From contig JBBHKE010002658.1 of the NCBI GenBank assembly GCA_037447655.1, forward strand, positions 25,095-54,257: a stretch of DNA of 29,163 nt. The letters are read 5' to 3'. Made by a program: the position numbers and the translations under genes. Below the pieces are notes generated by a model. The model saw only the letters and a list, made by a program, of their open reading frames with translations, had not been told where the DNA came from and did not search any database. Of this stretch, positions 21,171 through 29,163 are shown piece by piece (within the stretch, counting starts at the first letter, position 1; each line of letters begins with the position of its first letter). This DNA is from Zygnema cylindricum (taxonomy: Eukaryota > Streptophyta > Zygnematophyceae > Zygnematales > Zygnemataceae).

Positions 21171-23623
21171 GGCAGCCACAAAACAGATAAAACAGAAGCG
21201 TACAATCCACATAACGTACATGGGAACAGTCAAGATGATGGCATCTACAATAAATAGGATGGACTACATTACCCATATGACACTTCTAATATTACAATAT
21301 ATGTTCAATCATTTACGGCTACGAAGGTACGGAAACAGAACATCAGGTCTAGGCTTGCGACGCGTACGGAAAACAGCGGGGTGCCAAGTCGGCCAAGGGG
21401 GAGTCCGGGGGAGATGAATGTAAAAAGCGGTTCACCAGGTGCAGTGAACCTGGGGAATGCATTTGACGCACGTGTGAGCGGGGAGTTTGGCAAGTGTACA
21501 CCGAGTTTTCGTACTATCCATATTGCACGGAAATAGTTTGAAGCGTGCGCTTCGCGTGATCGCATGGGACAAACTGTGCATGAGCACATCGAGTCGTCAG
21601 TTTCCATGCGCATGGTGACATATGTTGCTATGACTGTCGACATGAGCGTACGGTATCTGAAGAATGTACAGTACAGATCCGTGAAGTGATGTATATATAT
21701 GATAGTCACTCTTGATGATGTTAAATTCACCACGAACATAAAAAGTAAGACGTGTTGTAACAAAATTCGTACAATATGGGTTGTCGTCCGTTGTCCTTCA
21801 TCCTTACGTTGACATCCAGGCATAGGGTGCATGGACTTTTCTCCACGCCATCGCGCGTGTGTCGATGGCTTCCTTTGTCTTGTAGCAAAAACGTGGCATC
21901 ACATGAAAGGTTAACGTTTATGTTTTTCACGTGAATTTGCTCAGAAAATACCGCCTAGTTGACATTTTCTTCAGCTGACCACAAAGCACGGGCAAATCTC
22001 AAAGATTTGCGAGCTTTCGTCGCACGGCGGGCTGACTTTGCGGAAAGCCAACATGACCTGGCGCATCTCGCGCAAAATTGCAGGAGAGCCGTCGGTTCCT
22101 GATATTGCCAAGAATCTAACGATCTGCATACGTTAATTTGAAATTCTAATAACATGAAGTGAGTCAGCCATGACGTGTCACCATGTGAAATTTCCGACTA
22201 ATTAGGAGGATTTTTGTTCTAACCCGTATCTACGTTTTTTAGCGGTGCCATTTTCCCGGACGGTCAGCCCAATGGGGCTAAATGTTTCGGGCATGCGTGG
22301 CCCCTCGTTTTTTGGGGGAAGAGGTACGCGCAGCCGCGTCTCCAATCATTTGGGATCCGTACAGATATAACAGTCTTTGGACACATGTCATAATAGCAGG
22401 AATGAATGTCCATGACCGTACAGCCCCGGATATTTGGAACATTTCCTTTCATCAAAGATCCATATAACGTATCAAATTGTGCACGAAACTGTCATCTCCA
22501 TTGCAAAACTACATGAGCGTCCAAAAAAAAATAAAAAGAATAACCTGCCCGATAGACATATTTAAGTTTGAAATCACTTTAATTTAAACAAAAAATGGCG
22601 AATGAGAGCGGTACAGTACAGTCCTTTGTGTACAACGACATGTATATTTTTTTACTGCCCGATTTCGCACATGCATACAAAATTTAAATGACATCAAAGC
22701 TCCCTTTATAAATTTTGAGAGTGCCGTTTGGTTCCAGTGGCCGGCATTTCCGCAAATTCCCCAAAGACTTACGACGACCTAATTTTCGTGCACCAGTAAG
22801 GGCGGGCCGATTTTGCGGCTCCCGTGCGACATTATGCGACGCATCGCGACGAAGGCGATCCGCGCTGTCGCACGCCACACAAACGGCATTTCCGTACGAG
22901 AATCCCTCGGGAATGACGATGCCGAAATATTGTGCAGACCACTTGCCATGGACTGCGGAACTGCGCAGAATCCGGCCTTTGAAAGCGCACAAAAGCCCCA
23001 ATGGATAAACGATTAGATGACGTGGTCTTCGCTACGTGCCAGGCTGGTGGCGAAAATAGCTTCCAGAAGATAGCGTAAATCTGACGTGGCTCGAAAGCGT
23101 GTGAAAGTGAATCTGAAAAGCGTGCAAAAGAAACGTATGCGCGATGCTGTGATGCGCACAATGGCAGAATCACACGTACGCGCGGTTTGCCGAATCCTTT
23201 TTGTGGCTTTTAGTGGGTACAGCTCAAAGAATATCCAAATCAGGTCAATGGAGAATCTTTGCCGCAGCTGATGCGGATTAACGTGCTGAGTTTAAGAATG
23301 TCGTCAGCAAAACGTGCACGCGGCAGTAGATCTCGTGTTGGCGGCGCCCATCGTACAGTCCCTGTATGGTTGTTTGTTGCCTAAACGACAACGGGTGTGG
23401 CAGCCTTGAATCTTCCGGAGGTTCTAACCTGTTCTGATATGGCCGTGAAGGTCGACGCCGGCTGGCAGATAACTCTAACAGCAAGCTCTTTCGGCATTTT
23501 GGAATTTTCAAAGTCGTCCAAATCAGCCGTACACTAGCCACGCGATTGCCGGTACATCGTACAAGTCGTCATCCATGCGCAATTTACAGGACAGTACGAT
23601 CTGCACCCCAAGTTAACGACTTC
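21171..23623. other. Unassigned intergenic DNA with scattered GTAC words
   Basis: 2.4 kb without a supported gene. 22700-23300 is GC-richer and has overlapping open frames on both strands (22684-23001 minus, 22715-23008 plus, 22832-23173 minus). Such mirror frames come from composition, and none has a motif. A 22-bp hairpin at 21429-21450 (GGTTCAC, 8-nt loop, GTGAACC) is the only small structure I noted. Confidence 0.5.
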
Positions 23624-23631
23624 GTTTGTCC

Positions 23632-23937
23632 CATAGTTCAAAAGTAGGCGTTTTTATGGTAGGCCTTTGGTCGGCGCCTTTATCGTAAGTTGTGTTATGG
23701 GCTTTTCATGTGATCTTCTTGGATCGCTACTTTGATCAAAGACCGTCCGATCGTTCGAATCTGACGGTGTAAATATTTTTTTTTGGTCCAAATGCTTTAA
23801 TTGGTCCAATATTTGGTCCGAATGTTTTAATTGGTCCGAATAGGTCCAAATACAATATGGATCTTAAGGTCATATTGTATTTTTTACGTACAATAGGCAT
23901 ATTGTATGGGCCTACTTTCACCTACTTTTGAACTATG
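23632..23937. mobile_element. Non-autonomous hAT-type element, short copy (306 bp)
   Basis: Ends CATAGTTCAAAAGTAGG and CCTACTTTTGAACTATG are flanked by a perfect 8-bp duplication GTTTGTCC (23624-23631 and 23938-23945). The sequence equals the left ~60 bp joined to the right ~330 bp of the long copy at 11809, so it is an internal-deletion derivative of the same family. Near its right end two CATATTGTAT-like words with ACAATATGG form a further inverted pair. Confidence 0.93.
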
Positions 23938-24243
23938 GTTTGTCCTCTCACCATACGACAGGTATACAATAGGACCTAGACGTTACAGTGACGGTCACGC
24001 CACGTGGTACAATATCAGGTGGGCATTGAGACTGGAATGTCACGTTACCTGTACTTTGATAGGAAGCCATTCAGCCAAGTCTCGGGTTCCGTACTCGATC
24101 TCATTAACCGTACTTCCAAATCTTTACTGGTTACTAGTACTGCAAATTCCTCCTGCGTACCAAATACACCAACCGAACGTACCTAAACGTCACTCACTCA
24201 TGAAGTGAGACCGTACAGTGGTACAGGATAACGGCTGCCAGAA

Positions 24244-24268
24244 CTGTACTGTACTGTACTGTACTGTA
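24244..24268. repeat. (CTGTA)n microsatellite
   Basis: Five units of a GTACT/CTGTA pentamer immediately left of the hAT-type element. The unit contains GTAC. Confidence 0.9.
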
Positions 24269-24303
24269 TTAAACTGTACCTCACCTGAATCTTGCATTTT
24301 TAG

Positions 24304-24712
24304 TAGTGTTGGGTATCGAGGACCACTTGCCGATATTCGATATGTACCGAATTTTAGGTACCCGATAATCGATATATCGCTTCGATATATCGATTATCGA
24401 AATATCGCGATATATCGCCGATATATCGCCGATATATCGTATCGACGATATATCGAAAATGAAAATTTTAAATTTTTTTTCAAGGGGGGGGGGGGGGGGG
24501 AGGATTTCCGTACGATTTTCCATACGATTTTTCGTACAGTTTTCCGTACAGTTTTCCGTACTCTCACTGTACGGACAAGCAATTTTTGCGATATATATCG
24601 CGATAATTTATGTTGGTCCCGGTACGATATATCGAGGAATCTGTTCGATCGATATTCGATATATCCAATATCGAAATTATCGCGATATAAAACTACCCGA
24701 TACCCAACACTA
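24304..24712. mobile_element. Non-autonomous hAT-type MITE with TAGTGTTGGGTATCG ends (409 bp)
   Basis: Perfect 15-bp inverted ends TAGTGTTGGGTATCG / CGATACCCAACACTA are flanked by a perfect 8-bp duplication ATTTTTAG (24296-24303 and 24713-24720). Subterminal parts are dense in CGATATATCG and ATTATCG words. The centre holds 17 G residues (24484-24500), then five ~12-bp units of the form TTTTCCGTACAG (24504-24562). There is no coding capacity; a frame crossing it (24218-24739) is incidental. With both duplications intact, this is probably a fairly recent insertion. Confidence 0.95.
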
Positions 24713-24720
24713 ATTTTTAG

Positions 24721-24972
24721 GAGTGAAGGTCGCGTGTGAAGGGGTCCACGTCACCCCCCCTCCCATTTCGCTTTACGACGCCTCGCGCCGCGCGGCGCGT
24801 CGTAAGTATAAGTATGTTTAGGGATTTTTCTCAATTGTGTATATTTATATATAAAAAGACACAACCAGAAAAAAACCCTAAACATATAACCCTAAAAATC
24901 CGCGGTACCCAGGCGGTATTTTGCAAAGTGTGAAGGTCACGGCGCATTTAGGACCCCTTCACACCCTTTACT
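24721..24972. mobile_element. Inverted-repeat block with GC-rich palindromic core
   Basis: The outer ends pair as GAGTGAAGG(TCGC)GTGTGAAGGGGTCC on the left against GGACCCCTTCACACCCTTTACTC on the right, with a 4-base gap. Inside are two more stem pairs: TTACGACGC..GCGTCGTAA around GCGCCGCGCGGCG (24773-24805), and TATGTTTAGGG..CCCTAAACATA (24813-24886). The layered palindromes suggest a foldback or MITE-like unit. It abuts the right duplication of the hAT-type element, and I found no duplication of its own. Confidence 0.5.
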
Positions 24973-24988
24973 CCACGGGCGAGAAAAC

Positions 24989-25529
24989 TACACCGCGCAT
25001 CGTTATTAGTGTCAAATTTTAAATAATGTGGAAGTAAATATACCGTCATTGACGCTAATTAAGAATTTAAAAAAAAAAAAAAAAGGTGTATTCTAATTTC
25101 GGCGTTTATGCTAATTTGGGAACAACAAAAATGGAATATTCGTCGTACGGTTATATACATTAATATATGTATCCGTACAAAACTATAAAAATCGTACGCC
25201 GTCGTGAAATTTAAAAAACCGTACATGTAAGACTAATTTACATGTCATAACAATCTCGTTTTTTTAGCGCACGATCCTATGCGTGCGCATCTGATTTAAC
25301 TCATTTTTTGTAAAATTTTCACTTGAAAAGGTACATTTATGTACGGTCTGACATCGACCGTACACCACACTATTAAGATATTATTGTAATTCGTCCTTTA
25401 CGCTATTTTGTACGGTACCTTAATTAACGTCAAGGAAAAATTAAAATCATGTATACCTATTTGAGGAAAAAACTCAAAATTTTAAGAACCCAAATTAGTG
25501 TCGTTGACACTAATACAATGCGCGGTGTA
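24989..25529 (-). mobile_element. TA/CACCGC-family MITE, copy B (541 bp)
   Basis: Ends TA-CACCGCGCATCGTTATTAG and, reversed, TA-CACCGCGCATTGTATTAG. It aligns end to end with copy A (10375-10909) in reverse orientation, including the GTACGGTCTGAC..GACCGTAC palindrome near 25340, a GGTACCTTAATTAA word and the subterminal block GACGCTAATTAAGAATTT. There is no coding frame. Confidence 0.85.
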
Positions 25530-25729
25530 ACAAGCCTTACCTGTCCGCAGCCGAAAATTTTCGAGTACACAAACTTTCATGCGAAGTCTTGTGAAAATTA
25601 TTCACGTATTGTAAAACTGTTATCGTATCCTATCGGCTTGTAAGAGATACCCGTAGTGCCATGCTTATTGAATCGCTAATCATTAGAGGCAGAAGAAGTT
25701 TCGAAGAAGAATCAACGCTACGGGAGTAA

Positions 25730-26501
25730 GGGTGCGTCTCCATGTGCCTAAGTAAAGGTTTTTTTCTGTCGTTTTCCTGTAAAACTTAGAGCCGTACCGC
25801 GTAAGTTTCAATCGTACAAAAAAATAGAGAGAATGAAAAGTACATTTTGCGTCATCATCGAATTTAAGATGTACTACATGTTGTCGTTTTGTGTTCTTCG
25901 ACCCACGGACACGCCAAAAAACGTCATCTTCAAACTTTTCTTTAAAAAAAAAAAGGAAGATGTGATTTAAAACAAAGAATTCTGAAAAAACAAATGAAAA
26001 CACGTAGTCGCACGTGCAATTTTTTTTCAAGAAATTTTAAAAGAATTCAAGCGAACACGAAAAATGCACGATCCGCTATGTTTTGTCCTTTTGCATTCAG
26101 GTACGACAAAGTAAAGTACAAAATTTGTTTGGTTTTGTCCGTTTGCGCCTGGTACGAATTGTATTTTGCCAGGGGTCTCAAGATCTGATGTCGAGCGGAC
26201 AAGAGACGCAAAGGCAAATTGTATCTTCTTCAACCATGAAACGGCACAGGCTGGATGACGGTTGGTCTACAATGTCACGAAAACTCATGCAACGTCACAA
26301 GCAGTTACAAAAAATAACGTGCGTCATCACAGACAGTACACTGTCGACGCCGTCACGGGCATTGTCGACGTATACAATCGTCACGCCCTTAAGTGACAAC
26401 TTCGTTTGGTACACATAGGGACACCCGAAATCCGGGTGCGCCGGATCTGCGCTAAAAAACAATGTAAATTCTCTAAGTTTCAAGTACATGGAGACGCACC
26501 C
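25730..26501 (+). mobile_element. PIF/Harbinger-like MITE E1 (772 bp)
   Basis: Ends GGGTGCGTCTCCATGT pair perfectly over 16 bp and are flanked by TAA on both sides (25727-25729 and 26502-26504). A 3-bp TAA/TTA duplication with GG-starting ends is the PIF/Harbinger pattern. It has no transposase or Myb-like frame, and aligns along its length with E2. Confidence 0.8.
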
Positions 26502-26951
26502 TAATTATTTATTTTTCAGTCAAACTGAATTAAAATTTTAGATTTAGTAAAACACATGCTCGAATTGTCCGATTGCACTCAAAACGAGGGTAAGGGTGTG
26601 TCCCCATGTGCATAAGTAAGGGTTTTCTTCTGTCGTTTTCTTGTAAAACTTAGGGTCGTACTGCCTAAGTTCCAACCGTACGAACGAATCGCAAATTTGT
26701 AGAGTACAATTTGCGTCACCCTCAAACTTAGGATGTACGAAAAATTTTCGTCTTGTGTTTTTCGACCCACATATGTTGAAATAAGTAGTTTTTGTATTTT
26801 CTAGTTTTAAAATAAATTAGCGGAAACATATATAAGAAATGATGGCAGCCTGCCTCCATCTCTTCTCTCTTTCCCCCATACTTGTTGTAGTCATTGAAGG
26901 AGAGAGAGAGCGATGGAGCCATGGCTGCCTCAGCTCCATAGGAAGGACTAA

Positions 26952-26971
26952 AGAGTGACTTAAGTCACTCT
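26952..26971. repeat. 20-bp perfect palindrome
   Basis: AGAGTGACTTAAGTCACTCT within the LTR. It is next to a longer imperfect hairpin in which GGCAGCCTGCCTCCATC (near 26848) pairs with GATGGAGCCATGGCTGCC (near 26912). Confidence 0.9.
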
Positions 26972-26984
26972 CAACAAAAGGTTG

Positions 26985-27062
26985 AGTCCGGCAGGACTCG
27001 AACCCCCGACCGGTAGAGCGCGGCGTAGCCGTTAGCTCTAACCAGTCTGTCGTAGAAGTCCG
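26985..27062 (-). ncRNA. tRNA-like block in the LTR (tRNA pseudogene or SINE head)
   Basis: On the minus strand, GGGGGTTCGAGTCC matches the Pol III B box and T-loop, and CTGGTTAGAGC matches the 3' half of a tRNA D-arm/A box about 40 nt upstream. GAGC and GCTC bracket a loop containing CTACGCC, which recalls an Arg-ACG anticodon loop. The acceptor stem does not pair and the D stem is broken, so it is not a working tRNA. It is either a degenerate tRNA or the head of a tRNA-derived SINE embedded in the LTR. Confidence 0.55.
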
Positions 27063-28396
27063 TTAGATGATATAGGGTTTCATTCATATTTAAACTATTG
27101 TATAGTACCGAAATGATCTAACTGGAATATGAAACGAAACGAACATAGAACTTGTTAAGGTTTAGTGCGAACGTCATTTCGCACGAAACAAATGAAACAG
27201 ACACTTTGAACGGTCGACATTTAATGTCGGATTTAATCCGACGGCGCACGTCGTCGCCGAGATCGCGGAATGGTCACTTTGGTTTTTATGGACGTGGCAT
27301 GACGTGGCGCCGCGTGGAAGGATGACATTCGGTCGCGGGAATTCCGGAGAAAATACGAACAAGTGGAGAAATGACACGCGTCCACTCAAGAGCCTTGTCG
27401 TACACCGGCCGTACAGAAAGTACACCGGCAGTAGTACTTTCTAGTACTATACAGTTTTGTGATTGGTTCGTACAGGCAGTAGATAGGAGCTGTGAGAGGG
27501 AATTAGGAAAAACTAGGACTTAGGAAAATTTAGGTAGATAGTCCTCTCTCTCTAAGAGTTTGTATAAATTGGCATCTTTGCCACCCTATAACTTATCGGC
27601 TGGTTGGCCATTTTCAGTGATTCTTTTTGCTACGGACTCAGGGGAGTCTAAGCTGCACAGGGGTGCAGTCAAATTGCCAGTTTGCCTTCTTGGGCAGAAG
27701 TGGTCGTGGCTTAAAGTGGGTTAGTTAAATACTATCTAGAGGCTTCCTGTATTCTGTAGTCCAATGGAGGACACAGAATTGCAACATCAACGACAAAAAA
27801 CGTCATCTTCAACCTTATCTTTAAAACACACGCGCGATGTGTTTTAAAACTAAGGATTTTGTATAAACAAATAGGAACACACATTCGCACGTGCTGTAAT
27901 TTTCGAAGTATTTCACACGATTTTCAAAGACAAAGGAAAGTACAGAAGTCGATATGTTTTGTCCATTTGCATTTAATACGACAAAGAAAATTACACAATT
28001 TGTTTGGTTTTGTCCGTTTTCGTCTAGTACGGGTTTTTTTTTTTTTTAGGGGTCTCGAAATTCTGATGCCATTTCACGTCGACCGGACTGGAGACGAAAA
28101 GGCAAAGCGCAACTTCTTCAACCGTGAAACGGTACAGGCTGGAAGGCGGTACGTCTACAATGTCACAGTAAGAAGTGCGACGTCACACAAGCAGTTCGAA
28201 AAAATAACTTCCGGCAACACAAATTGTAGACGTTAACAATCGTCACAAGTATTGTCGACGTATACAATTGTCATAAACGTAACTTACAATGCGTTCTTAC
28301 ACGTAGGGACACTTGAAAAGGGGGTCCGCCGGATCCACGCTAAAATACAAAGTAAGTTCGTTAAGTTACAAGTACATGGGGACATACCCTAAGTTG

Positions 28397-28830
28397 TAGT
28401 GTTATGCATCAGCAAGGTTTTGCCGATAATCGATATGTAGCTTTTTTTGGCTTGCCGATAATCGATATATTGGCACAATATATCGAAACTTGTGTTATCG
28501 CCGATAAATAACAGATAATATCTGTTTTTTATCACGATAAAACCGGTACTGATAACTATCGGCGATAATTTTATGATTCGTACCGTACAATTATACGGTT
28601 AATTCGTCAGCCTGAACCGTAGTTATACCGTTATACAGTGTACGGAACATATCGATACACATGGCATGCAATGCTATATACAATGAAAATATAATACAGT
28701 ATATTGTAAAGTATTTTTATATGGCGTACTATATTTTTTCCACTTATCGCTGATAAGAAATTTGTTGGCCCGGAGCGATATATCGGGATCCTTGACCATT
28801 CGATAACTGATAACTATCGGATCTGTCATG
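28397..28830 (+). mobile_element. Degenerate relative of the TAGTGTTGGGTATC hAT element
   Basis: TAGTGTTATGCATC at 28397, then TTGCCGATAATCGATATGTA, follows the left end of the element at 24304 position by position. Further right, TTGGCCCGGAGCGATATATCG matches TTGGTCCCGGTACGATATATCG of that element. No clean right end or 8-bp duplication is visible, so its border is approximate. It begins 5 bp after the right TAA of E2. Nothing is seen in 28840-29163. Confidence 0.55.
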
Positions 28831-29163
28831 CCACATCTCGTCGGCCACTTTCCTTGTTAATATTTAGATTTTAGGATGAGCGGCCGCCACACTAATTTGT
28901 ATTTGGGTGTTATTATGGTTTCGCAGGTCCGTACATTGCAAGTTTGACCGTCAGTACATACCTACGTTGACCGTAATTTCCGTCGGCGACGAGTTGGACC
29001 GTACGACTTTCATTTCCCGGAATTTTCGGTGACGATTCATTTTCGACTTCACGTCCGTACTTAAGTTTACTGTCGCAGATTTTGGCGTGACGCGAGAGAC
29101 AATTTCATATATTTATTTCGATCGTAGCGACGTCGACAATCTCGCGGGTATCAGGGAGATATA

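Larger units (their letters stand above)
26774..27783 (+). mobile_element. Solo LTR (1010 bp) inside E2
   Basis: It begins TGTTGAAAT and ends GAATTGCA, so it has TG..CA borders. The flanks are ACATA (26769-26773) and ACATC (27784-27788), a 5-bp duplication with one change. Removing the insert and one flank gives a 27-base stretch of exactly the same length as the uninterrupted E1 sequence at 25898-25924, which confirms the borders. TATAAAT at 27563-27569 lies about four fifths along, where a plant LTR promoter is expected on the plus strand. No internal retrotransposon coding remains, which implies loss by recombination between two LTRs. The parent superfamily is unknown. Confidence 0.75.
26594..28389 (+). 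mobile_element. PIF/Harbinger-like MITE E2, split by a solo LTR (1796 bp)
   Basis: Ends GGGTGTGTCCCCATGT and, reversed, GGGTATGTCCCCATGT are flanked by TAA (26591-26593 and 28390-28392). Subtracting the 1010-bp LTR and its 5-bp duplication leaves ~781 bp, close to E1 (772 bp). Shared internal words include TTCGACCCAC, AAAAAACGTCATCTTCAA, CGCACGTGC, TTGTTTGGTTTTGTCCG and GGTCTC. E1 and E2 are direct repeats only 92 bp apart. Confidence 0.82.

Noticed and set aside
24218-24739. 173-codon plus-strand frame with Tyr/Arg/Ile repeats
   Set aside because: It spans a hAT-type MITE with intact duplications; the repeats come from CGATATATCG words.
26985-27062. Functional tRNA gene
   Set aside because: The acceptor and D stems do not pair; only the T-loop/B box and part of the A box are good.

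Overview
The window looks like plant nuclear DNA. The best evidence is a four-exon gene on the minus strand (17310-19784) that reads through clean GT/AG junctions into a 527-residue protein of the plant-specific DUF506 / PDDEXK_6 family. Microsatellites, polypyrimidine tracts before splice acceptors, and several non-autonomous DNA transposons with exact target-site duplications fit a land plant. I cannot name the species, and no sequence search was run.

Layout. 1-2100 is low-complexity and satellite-like DNA: a pyrimidine tract, then about 1.3 kb of degenerate ~19-bp repeats, then TG repeats. 2450-2990 is a long AT microsatellite followed by diverged ~120-150 bp repeats, probably intronic. 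3103-4355 is the last, or only, coding exon of a GT-A fold family-2-like glycosyltransferase on the plus strand. 4840-7700 has no gene I can defend. 7700-13400 is a nest of transposon remnants. 13400-15400 is unassigned DNA rich in GTAC. 15400-20700 is a calmer, GTAC-poor block holding the DUF506 gene with its flanks. 20700-29163 is again a transposon mosaic.

The mobile DNA resolves into families by their ends. (1) hAT-type elements with ends CATAGTTCAAAAGTAGG: a 1.56-kb copy (11809-13369) and a 306-bp deletion derivative (23632-23937), each with a perfect 8-bp duplication. (2) A hAT-type element with ends TAGTGTTGGGTATCG (24304-24712, duplication ATTTTTAG) plus end remnants at 7713, 11652 and 28397. 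(3) A TA-flanked family ending CACCGC..GCGGTG, with four copies (8001-9368, 10375-10909, 12399-12696, 24989-25529), some with tandemly multiplied arms. (4) Two PIF/Harbinger-like elements with TAA duplications (25730-26501 and 26594-28389). The second carries a 1010-bp solo LTR that itself contains a tRNA-like block. None of these elements encodes a recognisable transposase, so all depend on enzymes made elsewhere.

The two genes show no sign of working together; they are simply the gene islands in repeat-rich sequence. I did not find a coding system that I would call new. The most unusual signals are the strong excess of the tetramer GTAC in otherwise unrelated elements, the arm-multiplied TA/CACCGC family, and the layered insertion history that can be dated by nesting and by one paralogous empty site.
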